This document shows positions 32,240 to 42,411 of a stretch of DNA of 64,000 nucleotides, piece by piece. The position numbers were made by a program, and so were the translations under genes. Under the pieces are notes generated by a model. It ran no database searches. It was not told where the DNA came from and saw only the letters and a list, made by a program, of their open reading frames with translations. Position 1 is the first letter of the stretch. The number at the start of each line of letters is the position of its first letter. Source of the DNA: Zizania palustris (taxonomy: Eukaryota; Streptophyta; Magnoliopsida; Poales; Poaceae); NCBI GenBank assembly GCA_019279435.1, contig JAAALK010000289.1, forward strand, positions 33,237,067 to 33,301,066, given 5' to 3'.

Positions 32240-33307
32240 TGCAGGTTCTATATCTTAGAAAAGGGTTCAGGGCGTGCCAATCTGTTTGACCCTGCAATTG
32301 ATAAGGGATCAGAAAATATAGATGTTAGTAGCATAGACAATCGGCTGGAAAGCCAATGACCGTGGCATAAAAGATAAAACCGTGAACCAGCGCGCCGACC
32401 GGCCATATGGCCGATAGCCTGAGTTGGCCCAATCGAGCGAGTGCGCCATCGACTGATGGAAGAGACAGAACCTGCATATAGGCCGATGGGCACCCTTCGA
32501 CGGTGAAAATGATATGGAGATGAATTATAGATAACCTATTAGTTTGTACTCTAATAGAAATAAATAAATGATACCAGATAACAAATCTATATCATGGAAA
32601 TCATCACAATAACTAGATCGAACCTAACCGAGACAGTAGCTAGTCACGATTATCTGAACAATATATCAATGAATCAGGCAAACTTTATTTAGTTGAACAA
32701 TATACGACATGAAAAAGATACAACAGCAAGAGATGTAGGACTTAACCGATGAATCCTCAAGCTATCAAACCCAGATCACTTCAATCTAAGAGATCAAACC
32801 TAACTGATGCAGCCTTAGACCTAGCCAAATACACTGAGAACAATTGGTGACCGTGCTGTTTCACCGTTCTCCTCAAGAGATCGAACTGAATCGATGCAGC
32901 CGTGAGGATACTAACCTAGTTGGCACGGAAGTTGGGGGTGGCAAGACTCACCTCTTCGCTGGAGATAAAACTGATGCAGCCCAGCTTCGAGAGCCCGAGT
33001 CCCACCGGATAACCTTGGAGTACAAGGGTGGCAATGCGCCGATTGTTGATTGAACAAGAGTTAAACTAATCTAACATAAAAGATACATATTTATAGTTCA
33101 TAGAATTGCCGTCCAAGTAACTTATCTAGTCAATTCCGAACGAATCTTTAACCATTGTTGCGCTTATCTCCATCGGCTCCCCTTCCGATTATGCAGCTAT
33201 TGCGGACGAACTCCTTTGACTTTCTTTGATTGGATATTCCTTAACCTTCTATTGACCGCGCACCTTCCTTGGTGGGCATTGGGCTTTACCAATTCTTGGC
33301 GTCAACA
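32240..33307 (-). repeat. Dispersed repeat, solo-LTR-like (copy 1)
   Basis: The plus-strand sequence starts TGCAGGTTCTATATCTTAGAA and ends TTGGCGTCAACA, giving TG...CA ends on either strand. It is homologous along most of its length to 60041-60912 (shared 'ttcaggrcgtgccaatc', 'gataacctat', 'aagggtggcaatgcgccga', 'tacatatttatag'). It codes for nothing recognisable. TG...CA ends suggest a solo LTR, but no 5-bp duplication is seen and homology extends a few bases left of 32240. It lies in the 5' part of CACTA #2. Confidence 0.55.
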
Positions 33308-33660
33308 ATTATCCATATAAGGACGTCACTAAAGGTGGCCTTAGGATTTCAGACGACACAACATTCTTTAGTGATGGGTGGTACTACCAACCGTCACTAA
33401 TGTGGTTCCCTATATTTAGTGACGTAGTCTCAACATAGACTGTCACTATAGGGGTGACCTTTAGTGACATGTCATGTATGACTCATCACTAACTTGGGTG
33501 CCCCTGCTAGCCTCGTCTTTAGTGATGGGTCATATTATGACCCATCACTAATAAGACAACATTACTGACGTGAGTGAAACAACTCGTCAGTAAAAGTGTA
33601 TTATTGACGCACGTCTTTTACCCGTCGCTAAAATTGCGTCACTAAAAACCGTTTCTGTGG

Positions 33661-34463
33661 TTAAATTCAGTCTAAAAGTTTGTTTCAAGTGTAGACTGCA
33701 ATTATTTCTTCCGTTTTCTATACATGAAATGTGAAATGTGATCACCATGTGCATCACCATTGACAGTGCAAACTAACCATACAGTGAAATGTGAGCACCA
33801 TATGATGAACACTTTCTACACCTACCTTGAAAGTTCTTGTGCACACTATTCTGCCATCACAGTAGAAGTTCAGAAAGTTGATCCTTCATTTTATTCTTGT
33901 TTCAGGAAAGACCAAAGTGGATGGATGAATTGTAAACAAAAGCAGGGCATGCCATCATGATGATTCTTCTAGTGAAGATGTTCGAGAGGAGCAAGATGGT
34001 GAAGATAACCACGAGGATGGACATGCTTAGCTACTCGGTCTACATCTTCTTGTCATCCGCGTCACCGTACATCCTAATGTACCAAAAGAAGGAAAAAGCA
34101 AAGAGCCATTCAATGACTGCACGAGTCTCTATGTAACGATGCTAGATCAATAGCTTCAAATGTTAGCTAGTGGTTCCATCTGTGATTTTCCGATAGTTCA
34201 TAAGAAATGCTCCATATGATGTTGATATTTGCCCAATTTCTGATATTCCATATTTTCGATTTATTAATACATGACAACATCCATTGACTTTTACTTGAGT
34301 AGTTAAAATTGTATATCATGAAAATTTTGTTATTGTGGGTATAATTACAGTAATATATGTTAACAAATAAAGCATACAATAACTTAGGGGTAAAATATTA
34401 TATTCTTACCAAATTCTACAATTCCTAAATCTAGATCTACTCTAAAAGCCAAACAGCAGCTAC
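33661..34463. other. Non-coding interval between two CACTA elements
   Basis: No supportable gene. It is AT-rich with short open frames only. The sequence up to 34463 joins with that after 47350 to form the original CACTA #3 target ('aaacagcagctac' / 'ttcaaagggaagtag'). Confidence 0.5.
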
Positions 34464-34696
34464 CACTACCACAAAACCAGTCGTTAGTGATGTAGATAGC
34501 TTTCCTAATGAATAATTGATGCATGCCACTAGTATAATTTTAGTGACAAGTCATTTTGGACACGTCAATGATGTTACCTTATTAGTGATGGGTTGTAATG
34601 TGATTTGTCACTAAAGAGGGGGCATCCCTATTAGTGACGAGCCAAATTATCACCTATCACTAATGGGCATGACGGGTGGCACCCATCTGCCTGTCA

Positions 34697-34701
34697 CTAA
34701 T
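34697..34701. repeat. Target-site duplication CTAAT (left) of the Sirevirus element
   Basis: CTAAT precedes the 5' LTR and recurs at 45600-45604 right after the 3' LTR. The target is a GTCACTAATG subterminal repeat of CACTA #3. Confidence 0.95.
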
Positions 34702-36716
34702 TGAGAAACCAAGGGTGGTTTCGGTGTATGTGATGAGTGATTGACAGGATTATTTACCCTCTGTTCGAAGGGTACCTCCGGAGGGGCTTCGGAGGTGGTA
34801 CCTCCGAAGGGTGTTCGGAGGTGTGTCACCGAAGGGTGTTCGGTGTTTGATTGCTGCAGCTGTGCAGCGGAGTGTACCTGTCGGAGGGGTCCGGCAGTAC
34901 GCGATGACTAGGTTTGTACCGAAGGCTTCGGTACTTTGGGCGGTACACCGGAGTGTGTGCCGAAGGTTGCTAACCCGGAGAGGTCTCCGGAGTACTGGAT
35001 ACACTTGTTTGCTTGTCTGTGGTGCGCAGGGACTTCGGAGGCGACGGACAGGGTTCGAGCCAGGTGAACTTGGGTCAAGCGGGTGGTTTGATGCCAAGGG
35101 AGCGGGGAGCTCCGTCACGGTGGCTGCGAAGGTGGTCCGGGTCGGTCCTCGGGTCGAGGCGTGCCAGGTGAAGGCAGAGAGTGCGGAGCGTGGCTCCGGC
35201 TGAAGGTACTCCGAGACAAAGTCCTCGGAGGTGAGGCACTTCGAAGGTACTCCGAATGGAGTGACTTCGGAGTTGGTGGAACAAAGTCCTCTGCGGAGGC
35301 AAGGAGTTCGAAGTGTGCTCCGGAGGGAGACACTCGAAGGTGGCCCGACGAAGGTCTCAGAAGTCGAGGTGCATCGAAGGCATGGTCCGGGTAAGGCTCG
35401 TCGTGGAGTGTGCTCGGGGAGAGGCACTGCGACGGTGTGCTCATGGAATGCTTCATGCGAAGGCCTTGGACGAAGGAGGGACTTCGAAGGGTGGTACTCC
35501 GAAGGTGGGGCTTCGGAGTGTGAAGGACTTCGGAGCGAGGCTAGCTCCGGAGTGAGGTTGACTTGAGGTGCTTCGGCCATGCATGGCTTCGGTACACGGA
35601 CGGACGGTGTTCGAGCTCGGAGTAGCTGCGAAGCCGTGGTGATCCACTCCGGAGGTGGTGGTGCGGAGGCCCAAGGGCTTTGACGGCTTCGGCTCAAAAC
35701 CGTCACTGTATCGGAGGTCTACTTCGGCGGAGCGAAGGCCAACAGGCTGCAGGCTTCTCGCCGAAGCTTCCGCACCCCTCGCGTGCGAAGGGAGGTTCCA
35801 GAAGTCAACTCTGTAAAGGCTGACACTGTCTGTTCTGAAAAAGGCTGACACTGTCCCCTCTGCAGCTGACAGAGAAGCCTCCAAAATAAAGGTGGACTAC
35901 CTTTTGTACCCCTTAGTTCTGTAGAGACAAAATGGATGTAAACCCTAGGGGTAAAGTAGTCACTTCCTTAGGATGAAGCCGTGGGCTATAAATATGGGGG
36001 CTCGGTAGGTAACATTTAACACTTTGAGCATTTACTGTTGAGCTCCTGTAGACAGACCTCGCTGTATTCATTCTGAGTTCATTTTATTCAGTGTTCCTTG
36101 TTCAAGCGGCGAAGCCCTGCTTCTTTGTGCTTTTGCTTGAGCTCGTGTTGCATACCTCGCTAGTCTTTAGTTCACCGAAGCCTGTCTTGGCGAAGGGTGT
36201 TTTTCTCGCGAAGTGTGCTTTTCAGTGTGCTGTCGCTCTGTGTAACACGAGGCAAGACCTCGCTGCTTACTAGCGAAGCCCTGATCTTTTCCCGTAGTGC
36301 TTCTTGTGTCGAAGCCCTTAGCGAAGTCCGTTGTGTGTGCGTGTAGACCTTCGGGTACGAAGCCCAGCACCCGTTGCTGTCGCCAAGTACTTGGTCGAAG
36401 TCCTCAGAGGGCTGACCACTCTTGCGAAGGGTGAAGTGCGAAGCCTGCTCGAAGCACCTTGTGTGCGGAGCCTGCACTGACTTAGCAGAGTAGGTTTTCG
36501 AGGGTTGTAAGTGGAGCGAAGTCTTCTTGACTTCGAACTTTTGCCTCTCCGAAGCCTGTGTTCGAAGGTGTCGAAGTACCTCCGAACCAGACCTTCGAAG
36601 GCTGTGTTCGAAGCCTGTTCCGCAGAAGACAGAACAGAACCGAAGGCTAAGTTTTTAGCCCGAAATTTTAAAAGCTCCCATTCACCCCCCCTCTGGTCGC
36701 CGTTTCCGGTCCAACA
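34702..36716 (+). repeat. 5' LTR of the Sirevirus element
   Basis: 2015 bp. The first kilobase (34740-35720) is very rich in CpG words such as TTCGAAGG, CTTCGGAG, CTCCGGAG and CCGAAG. These are mostly palindromic and appear dozens of times. A TATA box lies at 35987-35994. The downstream part (36060-36640) is again rich in CGAAG words. Confidence 0.95.
35987..35994 (+). promoter_or_regulatory. TATA box in the 5' LTR of the Sirevirus element
   Basis: GGGCTATAAATATGGGG sits just downstream of the CpG-rich palindromic block, so that block lies where an upstream regulatory region would be. The 3' LTR copy is at 44870-44877. Confidence 0.8.
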
Positions 36717-36718
36717 AT

Positions 36719-36730
36719 TGGTATCAGAGC
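36719..36730 (+). promoter_or_regulatory. Primer-binding site (initiator tRNA-Met) of the Sirevirus element
   Basis: TGGTATCAGAGC starts two bases after the LTR and is the canonical match to the 3' end of initiator tRNA-Met used by most plant copia elements. Confidence 0.95.
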
Positions 36731-36780
36731 AGGTTAAGATCACCAGTTGACCTTAACCGGTTTTGTGATCTGTTGGCGAC

Positions 36781-39243
36781 ATGGATAGAGGCAGTAAAAT
36801 TCCTCTGTTCGATGGGACAGATTTTGCATACTGGAAGGTGCGCATGGAGGCTTACTTGTTAAGCCAAGGAAATGCAATTTGGGAGATTGTGGACTCACAA
36901 TACTCCATCCCTGAGACCCGCACCACTCAAACTGAGAAAGATCAGTACATTGCCAACTCGAAGGCAAGGAACATACTGTTCATTGGTTTGAGTCGGAGTG
37001 AGTTCGATAGGGTGCAGCACCTTAGGACTGCTAGGGAAATTTGGACAACGCTCACTATTTATCATGAAGGCTCAACTCAGATTAAGGCCAGGCGCCAAAG
37101 CACCTACAACCAACAGTATCAGCTGTTTGTGCAGGCACCTGGTGAATCTATAGATGCCATGTTTTCGCGCTTTGATGCTATAGTGAGTAACTTGCGATCC
37201 AACGGGACGCTTGCTTACAGTGATCATGATAGGGCTATCAAGCTTCTCTATGCTCTTGACCGTAGCATATGGGAGGTGAAGATATCCAGCATTGAGGAGT
37301 CCACAGGCTATGACTCTCTAACCTGTGATGAACTCTTTAGCAAGCTGAAGTCCACAGAGATTGCCAAGGCATCTCTTGCAGTGCACAGAAGCTCTTTGCC
37401 ACAACCATTGGCATTGGTTTCTAGCACTAGCCGTGGCACCACTGCAGAACCAAGCACATCAGGCACTTGTGTTCTAGCAGATGGTTTTGCTTTGTCCTCC
37501 CTGGTCTCCGTCACAAAGGAGCAGGTGGATACTCTAGCAGATGATGAGCTTGCTCTCATTGCCCGGAGGTTCACCCGCTTTCATCATGAGAGACGGGATC
37601 AGAGGAGAAGTGGTTTTAGTGGTTGCTATGAATGTGGCGACACTTCTCACATCAAGGCTAATTGCCCCAAGATCAAAAAGAGAGATGAGAGTGACCGCCC
37701 TAAATACCACAAAAAGGAGAGGAAGCCCTTTGTGAAGGGCAAGCGCGGCAAGATGGCTAAGAAAGTAGCCAAGGCCGCTTCCAGAGCATTTGTTGCTGCT
37801 CTCAGCGACATCGACACATCCTCAACTGAGGAGTCGAGCTCTGAGGAGGAGGAGTCCCCAAGGAAGGAGGACAAGAAGGACAGGAAGGGACGTGACTTCA
37901 CCGGCCTTTGCTTCATGGCCGACAGCGATCACAGCGGCGATGAGCTTGACTCATCTGAGGTAAACCTATCATCTGACCAGCTTCTAATTAAATTAGATGA
38001 GCTGAATGAAGTTGTGCTAGGTCAGGATAGATTACTTGTGCAAGCCGCTAGAGAAAGAAAAGACCTTAGACTTAGGCTAGAAAATGTATCTACTGAATAT
38101 GCCATGCTTAAGTCTAAATTTGATGATGCTGAATGTGAATCATGTTCTGTTGTCATGAGTGAGCTTGCTCAGTTGCGTTCTGTACATGCTCAAACTCTTT
38201 CTGAGCTTGAGACTGCACAGAAGCAACTTTTGGAGGTGGATTCTAGACCTCATGATGTTATTGATTGCATGAACTGCTCTTTATTACGCGATAGCATTAA
38301 TTTACGTGATAAGCATGTTCATGATTTGGAGGCTAGATTGGAGAGGGCCGGTAGTTCTAAGGATGTGCAACCTGTTTGTGACACTTGCATCACCCTTAAG
38401 GACCAGCTAGGCACTGTCAGAGAGCGAGCTGAAAATCTCATGTCTGAAAATGAATACCTTCTTTCTGTGGTGAATAAATGCACTGAAGGGAAGGGTAGGA
38501 TGGATTTGCTCTTGGCCAAGACCAAGTTGTGTGCTGACAGAGCCGGGGTAGCTCTAGGTTTGGGTTTTGAGAGGATAGCTTCAGACAGTAAGCCCAAAAC
38601 TGTTTTTACCTCTCCTACCACCCTAGAGAAAGAGAGAGCTCTGTTGGACACCCCATCAGCCAAAAAGCCTACCCATCCACCAAAGAAAACCACACCTCCT
38701 ACCAAGAAAAATCCTCCCAAGAAAACCACACAGAAGAAACCCAAGGAGCCTGTGAGAGTTGCTCCTGTGACCCATGAGAGTGCCCCCAGGAGAGTGTTTC
38801 ACTGTTCTTATTGTCAGAGGGCGGGTCATTTGGTTGGTTTCTGTTTCCGTCGCATCAAGGATGAGCGACGTGCACAGGCGATGAGCTATCAGGACATGCA
38901 TTACCCATCTTTAGGTATGCATGAGTCTGAGTTCTACTCTCGTCCTGTTTTTGAGGCTCCTCGTGCTTCTCGGAGAGGTTTTGCTCCTCGAGGTGTTCAC
39001 CATGTTCCATATGGTGGTAGACCTCGGGCGAGTAGCTTTGTACCTCGTCAGAGTAGGAGACCTCGACATGCCTTGCGTTCTTTGCATGTAGGTAGACCTC
39101 GCACTTTGCATCATTCTGATTTTTATGTGCGTAGACCGTCTACTTTTACTGTGCCTACTACTCGTGTCACTCAGTGCTGGATGCCTCGTCATTATTTTAC
39201 TCACCCCAGCACTGAGCGATCGAGGCATTCCTATCATGTGTAG
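36781..39243 (+). CDS. Gag protein of the Sirevirus element
   Basis: 820 codons starting MDRGSKIPLFDGTDFAYWK, 64 bp after the LTR. The N-terminal part (residues 1-210) is the capsid-like UBN2/DUF4219-type region. A zinc knuckle CYECGDTSHIKANC lies at about 282-295, followed by a Lys-rich then acidic segment. A long coiled-coil region (about 395-600) comes next, then a Lys/Pro/Thr-rich linker (about 620-660). A second zinc knuckle C-x2-C-x4-H-x4-C lies at 675-688 (CSYCQRAGHLVGFC), followed by an Arg-rich tail. Two knuckles and a coiled coil are typical of Sirevirus Gag, which packages element RNA. It ends with TAG at 39241-39243, and pol continues in the same frame. Confidence 0.95.
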   Translation: MDRGSKIPLFDGTDFAYWKVRMEAYLLSQGNAIWEIVDSQYSIPETRTTQTEKDQYIANSKARNILFIGLSRSEFDRVQHLRTAREIWTTLTIYHEGSTQIKARRQSTYNQQYQLFVQAPGESIDAMFSRFDAIVSNLRSNGTLAYSDHDRAIKLLYALDRSIWEVKISSIEESTGYDSLTCDELFSKLKSTEIAKASLAVHRSSLPQPLALVSSTSRGTTAEPSTSGTCVLADGFALSSLVSVTKEQVDTLADDELALIARRFTRFHHERRDQRRSGFSGCYECGDTSHIKANCPKIKKRDESDRPKYHKKERKPFVKGKRGKMAKKVAKAASRAFVAALSDIDTSSTEESSSEEEESPRKEDKKDRKGRDFTGLCFMADSDHSGDELDSSEVNLSSDQLLIKLDELNEVVLGQDRLLVQAARERKDLRLRLENVSTEYAMLKSKFDDAECESCSVVMSELAQLRSVHAQTLSELETAQKQLLEVDSRPHDVIDCMNCSLLRDSINLRDKHVHDLEARLERAGSSKDVQPVCDTCITLKDQLGTVRERAENLMSENEYLLSVVNKCTEGKGRMDLLLAKTKLCADRAGVALGLGFERIASDSKPKTVFTSPTTLEKERALLDTPSAKKPTHPPKKTTPPTKKNPPKKTTQKKPKEPVRVAPVTHESAPRRVFHCSYCQRAGHLVGFCFRRIKDERRAQAMSYQDMHYPSLGMHESEFYSRPVFEAPRASRRGFAPRGVHHVPYGGRPRASSFVPRQSRRPRHALRSLHVGRPRTLHHSDFYVRRPSTFTVPTTRVTQCWMPRHYFTHPSTERSRHSYHV

Positions 39244-42200
39244 GCGACAGGTCGAGGCTTGGAGGGCACGTGGATCATGGACTCCGGTTGTTCGCGCCAC
39301 ATGACCGGAGATGCAAACTGGTTCTCCAGCCTCACAACAACCAAGCAAAGGGAACATATCACCTTCGGAAACAATCGAAGGAGTAGAGTGAAAGGTAAAG
39401 GTGTGGTAAGAATTAACGCAAACTTCACTCTCAAAGATGTTGCTTTGGTTGAGAACCTGGGATACAATTTGCTGTCTGTATCTCAGTTGCTTGATGAGGG
39501 CTTCGAAGTGCGATTTCATCGCGATACTTCGCAAGTGCTCAATTCTGATGGCGTTGTGGTGTGTAAGATCTTTAGAGTTGGGAGAGTTTTTGGAGCTGAT
39601 TTTTCAGAGTCGTCTGGTTCTTCTCATTGCCTTGTTGCACATTCGACCTCTGAGCTTTGGAAGTGGCATAGGAGACTAGGGCATATGAGCTTTGAGTTGC
39701 TCGCTCGTCTGAGCGCCCTAGGTTTGATCCGAGGATTGCCCAAGCTCAAGTTTGAGAAGAATTTAGTTTGCGCTCCTTGTCGACATGGAAAAATGATTGC
39801 TGCTTCGCATTCGCCAGTCACCACAGTGATGACTGAACAACCCGGAGAACTTCTCCATATGGACACTGTAGGTCCTTCTCGGGTTAGTTCTTTAGGCGGC
39901 AAGTGGTATGTACTTGTTATTGTCGACGATTTCTCTCGCTACTCTTGGGTCTTCTTTCTTGCCAGCAAGGATGAAGTGTTTTCACACTTTCGGAGCTTGG
40001 CTTTGAGACTTTTCACTGAACTCCCAGGTGCATTAAAATTCATTCGAAGCGATAATGGCACCGAATTCAAAAATAGTCTCTTTGTTGACTTTTGCATGGA
40101 GCATGGCATAGAACATCAATTCTCTGCTCCGCGGGTTCCTCAACAGAACGGTGTTGTTGAGAGGAAAAACCGCACTTTGGTTGAGATGGCTAGGACGATG
40201 CTTGATGAGCATAGGACTCCTAGAAAATTCTGGGCTGAGGCCATGAACACTGCTTGCTACATCTCAAACCGTATTTTCTTGCGCTCAATTTTGAACTTGA
40301 CATCTTATGAGCTGCGTTTTGGGAGACAGCCCAAGGTTACTCATCTTCGAGTTTTTGGCTGTCGCTGCTTTATCCTAAAACGTGGTAACTTGGATAAATT
40401 TGAGTCGCGATCTTCTGACGGGATCTTTTTGGGTTATACAACTCATGGTCATTCTTATCGTGTTTTTAACTTGGAAACTAACACTGTCATCGAGTCATGT
40501 GATGTGACTTTTGATGAATCAACCCCCTCTGTTAGTTCTACTTTTGAACAGGCAAATGAACACGACATGGAACAGACTTTATTCGAAGACGAAGATCCCG
40601 GAGAATTCGAGGATGATCCCCTACTACCCTCGACATCGACCCCCGAAGCTGACCCCGCTTCTACTACTTCGGCACGAGGTCCCGAAGCGACTACCTCAAC
40701 ATCGGTCATCTTGGACCACTCCAACGCACAAGTTGAGGGGGAGACTGCATCCCGCCGCGAGGCTCCACATCATGTCCAAAGGATGCACCCTCCCGAGCAG
40801 ATCATTGGTGAGCTTGATCAAAGGGTAACACGTTCTCATGCCCATTTCACTAATGCTGCTTTTGTTGCTTCTTTCGAGCCTTTAGATGTTAGTCATGCAC
40901 TTTCTGATTCTAGTTGGATCAATGCCATGCATGAAGAGCTTGAGAATTTTGAAAGAAACCAAGTCTGGACTTTAGTTGATCCTCCACCAAATGTTCATTT
41001 CATTGGAACAAAATGGATTTTTAAAAATAAACAAGGGGAGGATGGGACAATTGTTAGAAATAAGGCTAGACTTGTAGCTCAGGGTTTTTCTCAACTAGAA
41101 GGGATTGATTTTACTGAAACTTTTGCACCTGTTGCTCGCCTTGAGGCCATTAGGATTTTGCTTGCCTTTGCGACATCCCGGGGATTCAAACTCTATCAAA
41201 TGGATGTCAAAAGTGCTTTTCTTAATGGCTTCATAGGTGAAGATGTTTATGTAAAACAACCCCCTGGTTTTGAAAACCCCAAGTACCCACATAAAGTCCT
41301 TAAACTTCATAAGGCTCTTTATGGACTCAAGCAGGCCCCTCGGGCATGGTATGATAGACTTAAGTCTTTTCTGCTTGAGCGAGGGTATTTGATGGGCTCA
41401 GTTGATAAAACTTTGTTTACTCTCAAGCATGGCAAAGATTTCCTCCTAGTTCAGATTTATGTGGATGATATCATCTTTGGTGGCTCTTCTCATGCTTTAG
41501 TTGCCGAGTTTGCAGATACCATGAGCAGGGAGTTTGAAATGTCGATGATGGGTGAACTCACCTTTTTCCTTGGTTTGCAAATCAAGCAAAGCAAACAAGG
41601 TACCTTTGTCCACCAGACAAAGTACACCAAGGACCTGCTCAAGAAGTTCGACATGTCCGATGCGAAGCCCCTCGCCACTCCAATGGCTACATCTGTAGCA
41701 TTGGACCCTGACGAAGATGGAGAAGCCGTAGATCAGAAGGAGTTCCGAAGCATGATCGGCTCCCTCCTCTACTTGACTGCCACGAGGCCGGACATACACT
41801 TCGCAGTATGTCTGTGCGCTCGTTTTCAGGCTTCACCACGAGCTTCGCACCGCCAAGCGGTTAAGCGCATTCTAAGGTATCTCAAACACACCCTTGAATT
41901 TGGCATATGGTATTCATCGTCTTCATCTTTATGTCTTAGAGGTTATTCTGATGCGGATTTTGCTGGGTGTAGAATTGATAGGAAGAGTACCTCTGGTACT
42001 TGTCATTTTCTGGGTACGTCTCTGGTTTGCTGGTCTTCCCGCAAACAGTCTAGTGTTGCACAATCGACGGCTGAGGCCGAATATGTTGCTGCAGCTAGCT
42101 GTTGCTCTCAGATTTTGTGGATGGTTTCCACTTTACGGGATTTCGGGTTAGATTATAAGAGTGTTCCACTTTTCTGTGATAACACTAGTGCTATTTGTAT

Positions 42201-42411
42201 TGCAAACAACCCGGTTCAGCACTCCAGAACCAAACACATTGATGTACGGTATCATTTTCTCAGAGATCACAATGAGAAGGGTGATATTGAACTTCAATAT
42301 GTTGATACCCAACACCAGCTTGCCGATATTTTTACAAAACCCCTCGATGCTTCTCGATTTGCTTACTTGCGTGGGGAACTTGGCATTTGTCACCCTTACG
42401 GCATTTTGTGA
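39244..42411 (+). CDS. Pol polyprotein of the Sirevirus element (protease, integrase, RT, RNase H)
   Basis: The frame is open from right after the gag UAG; the first Met is at 39259 (1050 codons). Positions below count from that Met. Protease: DSGCSRHMTG (8-17). Integrase: zinc region H-x3-H...C-x2-C (about 137-175), then the DDE core with MDTVGP (about 201), IRSDNGTEF (about 262) and NGVVERKNRT (about 296). Reverse transcriptase from about 585, YVDD at about 734. RNase H: SDADFAGCRIDRKSTSG (about 896) and STAEAEYVA. Last residues CHPYGIL. All catalytic motifs are intact. Because no spacing or frame change separates gag and pol, expression probably needs suppression of UAG, unless pol starts by another means such as internal initiation at 39259. 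Confidence 0.95.
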   Translation, partial: ATGRGLEGTWIMDSGCSRHMTGDANWFSSLTTTKQREHITFGNNRRSRVKGKGVVRINANFTLKDVALVENLGYNLLSVSQLLDEGFEVRFHRDTSQVLNSDGVVVCKIFRVGRVFGADFSESSGSSHCLVAHSTSELWKWHRRLGHMSFELLARLSALGLIRGLPKLKFEKNLVCAPCRHGKMIAASHSPVTTVMTEQPGELLHMDTVGPSRVSSLGGKWYVLVIVDDFSRYSWVFFLASKDEVFSHFRSLALRLFTELPGALKFIRSDNGTEFKNSLFVDFCMEHGIEHQFSAPRVPQQNGVVERKNRTLVEMARTMLDEHRTPRKFWAEAMNTACYISNRIFLRSILNLTSYELRFGRQPKVTHLRVFGCRCFILKRGNLDKFESRSSDGIFLGYTTHGHSYRVFNLETNTVIESCDVTFDESTPSVSSTFEQANEHDMEQTLFEDEDPGEFEDDPLLPSTSTPEADPASTTSARGPEATTSTSVILDHSNAQVEGETASRREAPHHVQRMHPPEQIIGELDQRVTRSHAHFTNAAFVASFEPLDVSHALSDSSWINAMHEELENFERNQVWTLVDPPPNVHFIGTKWIFKNKQGEDGTIVRNKARLVAQGFSQLEGIDFTETFAPVARLEAIRILLAFATSRGFKLYQMDVKSAFLNGFIGEDVYVKQPPGFENPKYPHKVLKLHKALYGLKQAPRAWYDRLKSFLLERGYLMGSVDKTLFTLKHGKDFLLVQIYVDDIIFGGSSHALVAEFADTMSREFEMSMMGELTFFLGLQIKQSKQGTFVHQTKYTKDLLKKFDMSDAKPLATPMATSVALDPDEDGEAVDQKEFRSMIGSLLYLTATRPDIHFAVCLCARFQASPRASHRQAVKRILRYLKHTLEFGIWYSSSSSLCLRGYSDADFAGCRIDRKSTSGTCHFLGTSLVCWSSRKQSSVAQSTAEAEYVAAASCCSQILWMVSTLRDFGLDYKSVPLFCDNTSAICIANNPVQHSRTKHIDVRYHFLRDHNEKGDIELQYVDTQHQLADIFTKPLDASRFAYLRGELGICHPYGIL

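Larger units (their letters stand above)
11893..33660 (-). mobile_element. CACTA element #2, large, two-gene type, interrupted by a gypsy element
   Basis: The 3' end is CACTACCACAGAAACATAC at 11893. The 5' end is on the right: the reverse complement of 33601-33660 reads CCACAGAAACGG followed by TTTTTAGTGACGC. The outermost CACTA bases on that side are replaced by 'ttaaa', so this end is damaged and no target duplication is seen. Subterminal TAGTGACGGGT-type repeats occur at 11905-12175 and 33330-33640. On the minus strand the order is TNP2 (about 31.9 to 17.3 kb, interrupted by a Tat retrotransposon), an internal repeat block with TATA (about 17.1-16.4 kb), a 180-bp tandem array, and a second gene with a Ulp1-like end (15.2-12.5 kb). 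Native length is roughly 9 kb once the gypsy element and the 32240-33307 repeat are removed. Both genes carry stop codons. Confidence 0.75.

Noticed and set aside
33661..34463. Intact 5' terminus of CACTA #2 at 33660
   Set aside because: The bases after CTGTGG are TTAAA and not TAGTG, and no 3-bp duplication matches the flank at 11890-11892, so this end is treated as damaged.
34750..35706. 318-codon minus-strand open frame in the Sirevirus LTR (and its twin at 43633-44589)
   Set aside because: It lies entirely within the LTR regulatory region, is made of repeated CpG words and exists only because those words lack stops on this strand. No domain is visible.
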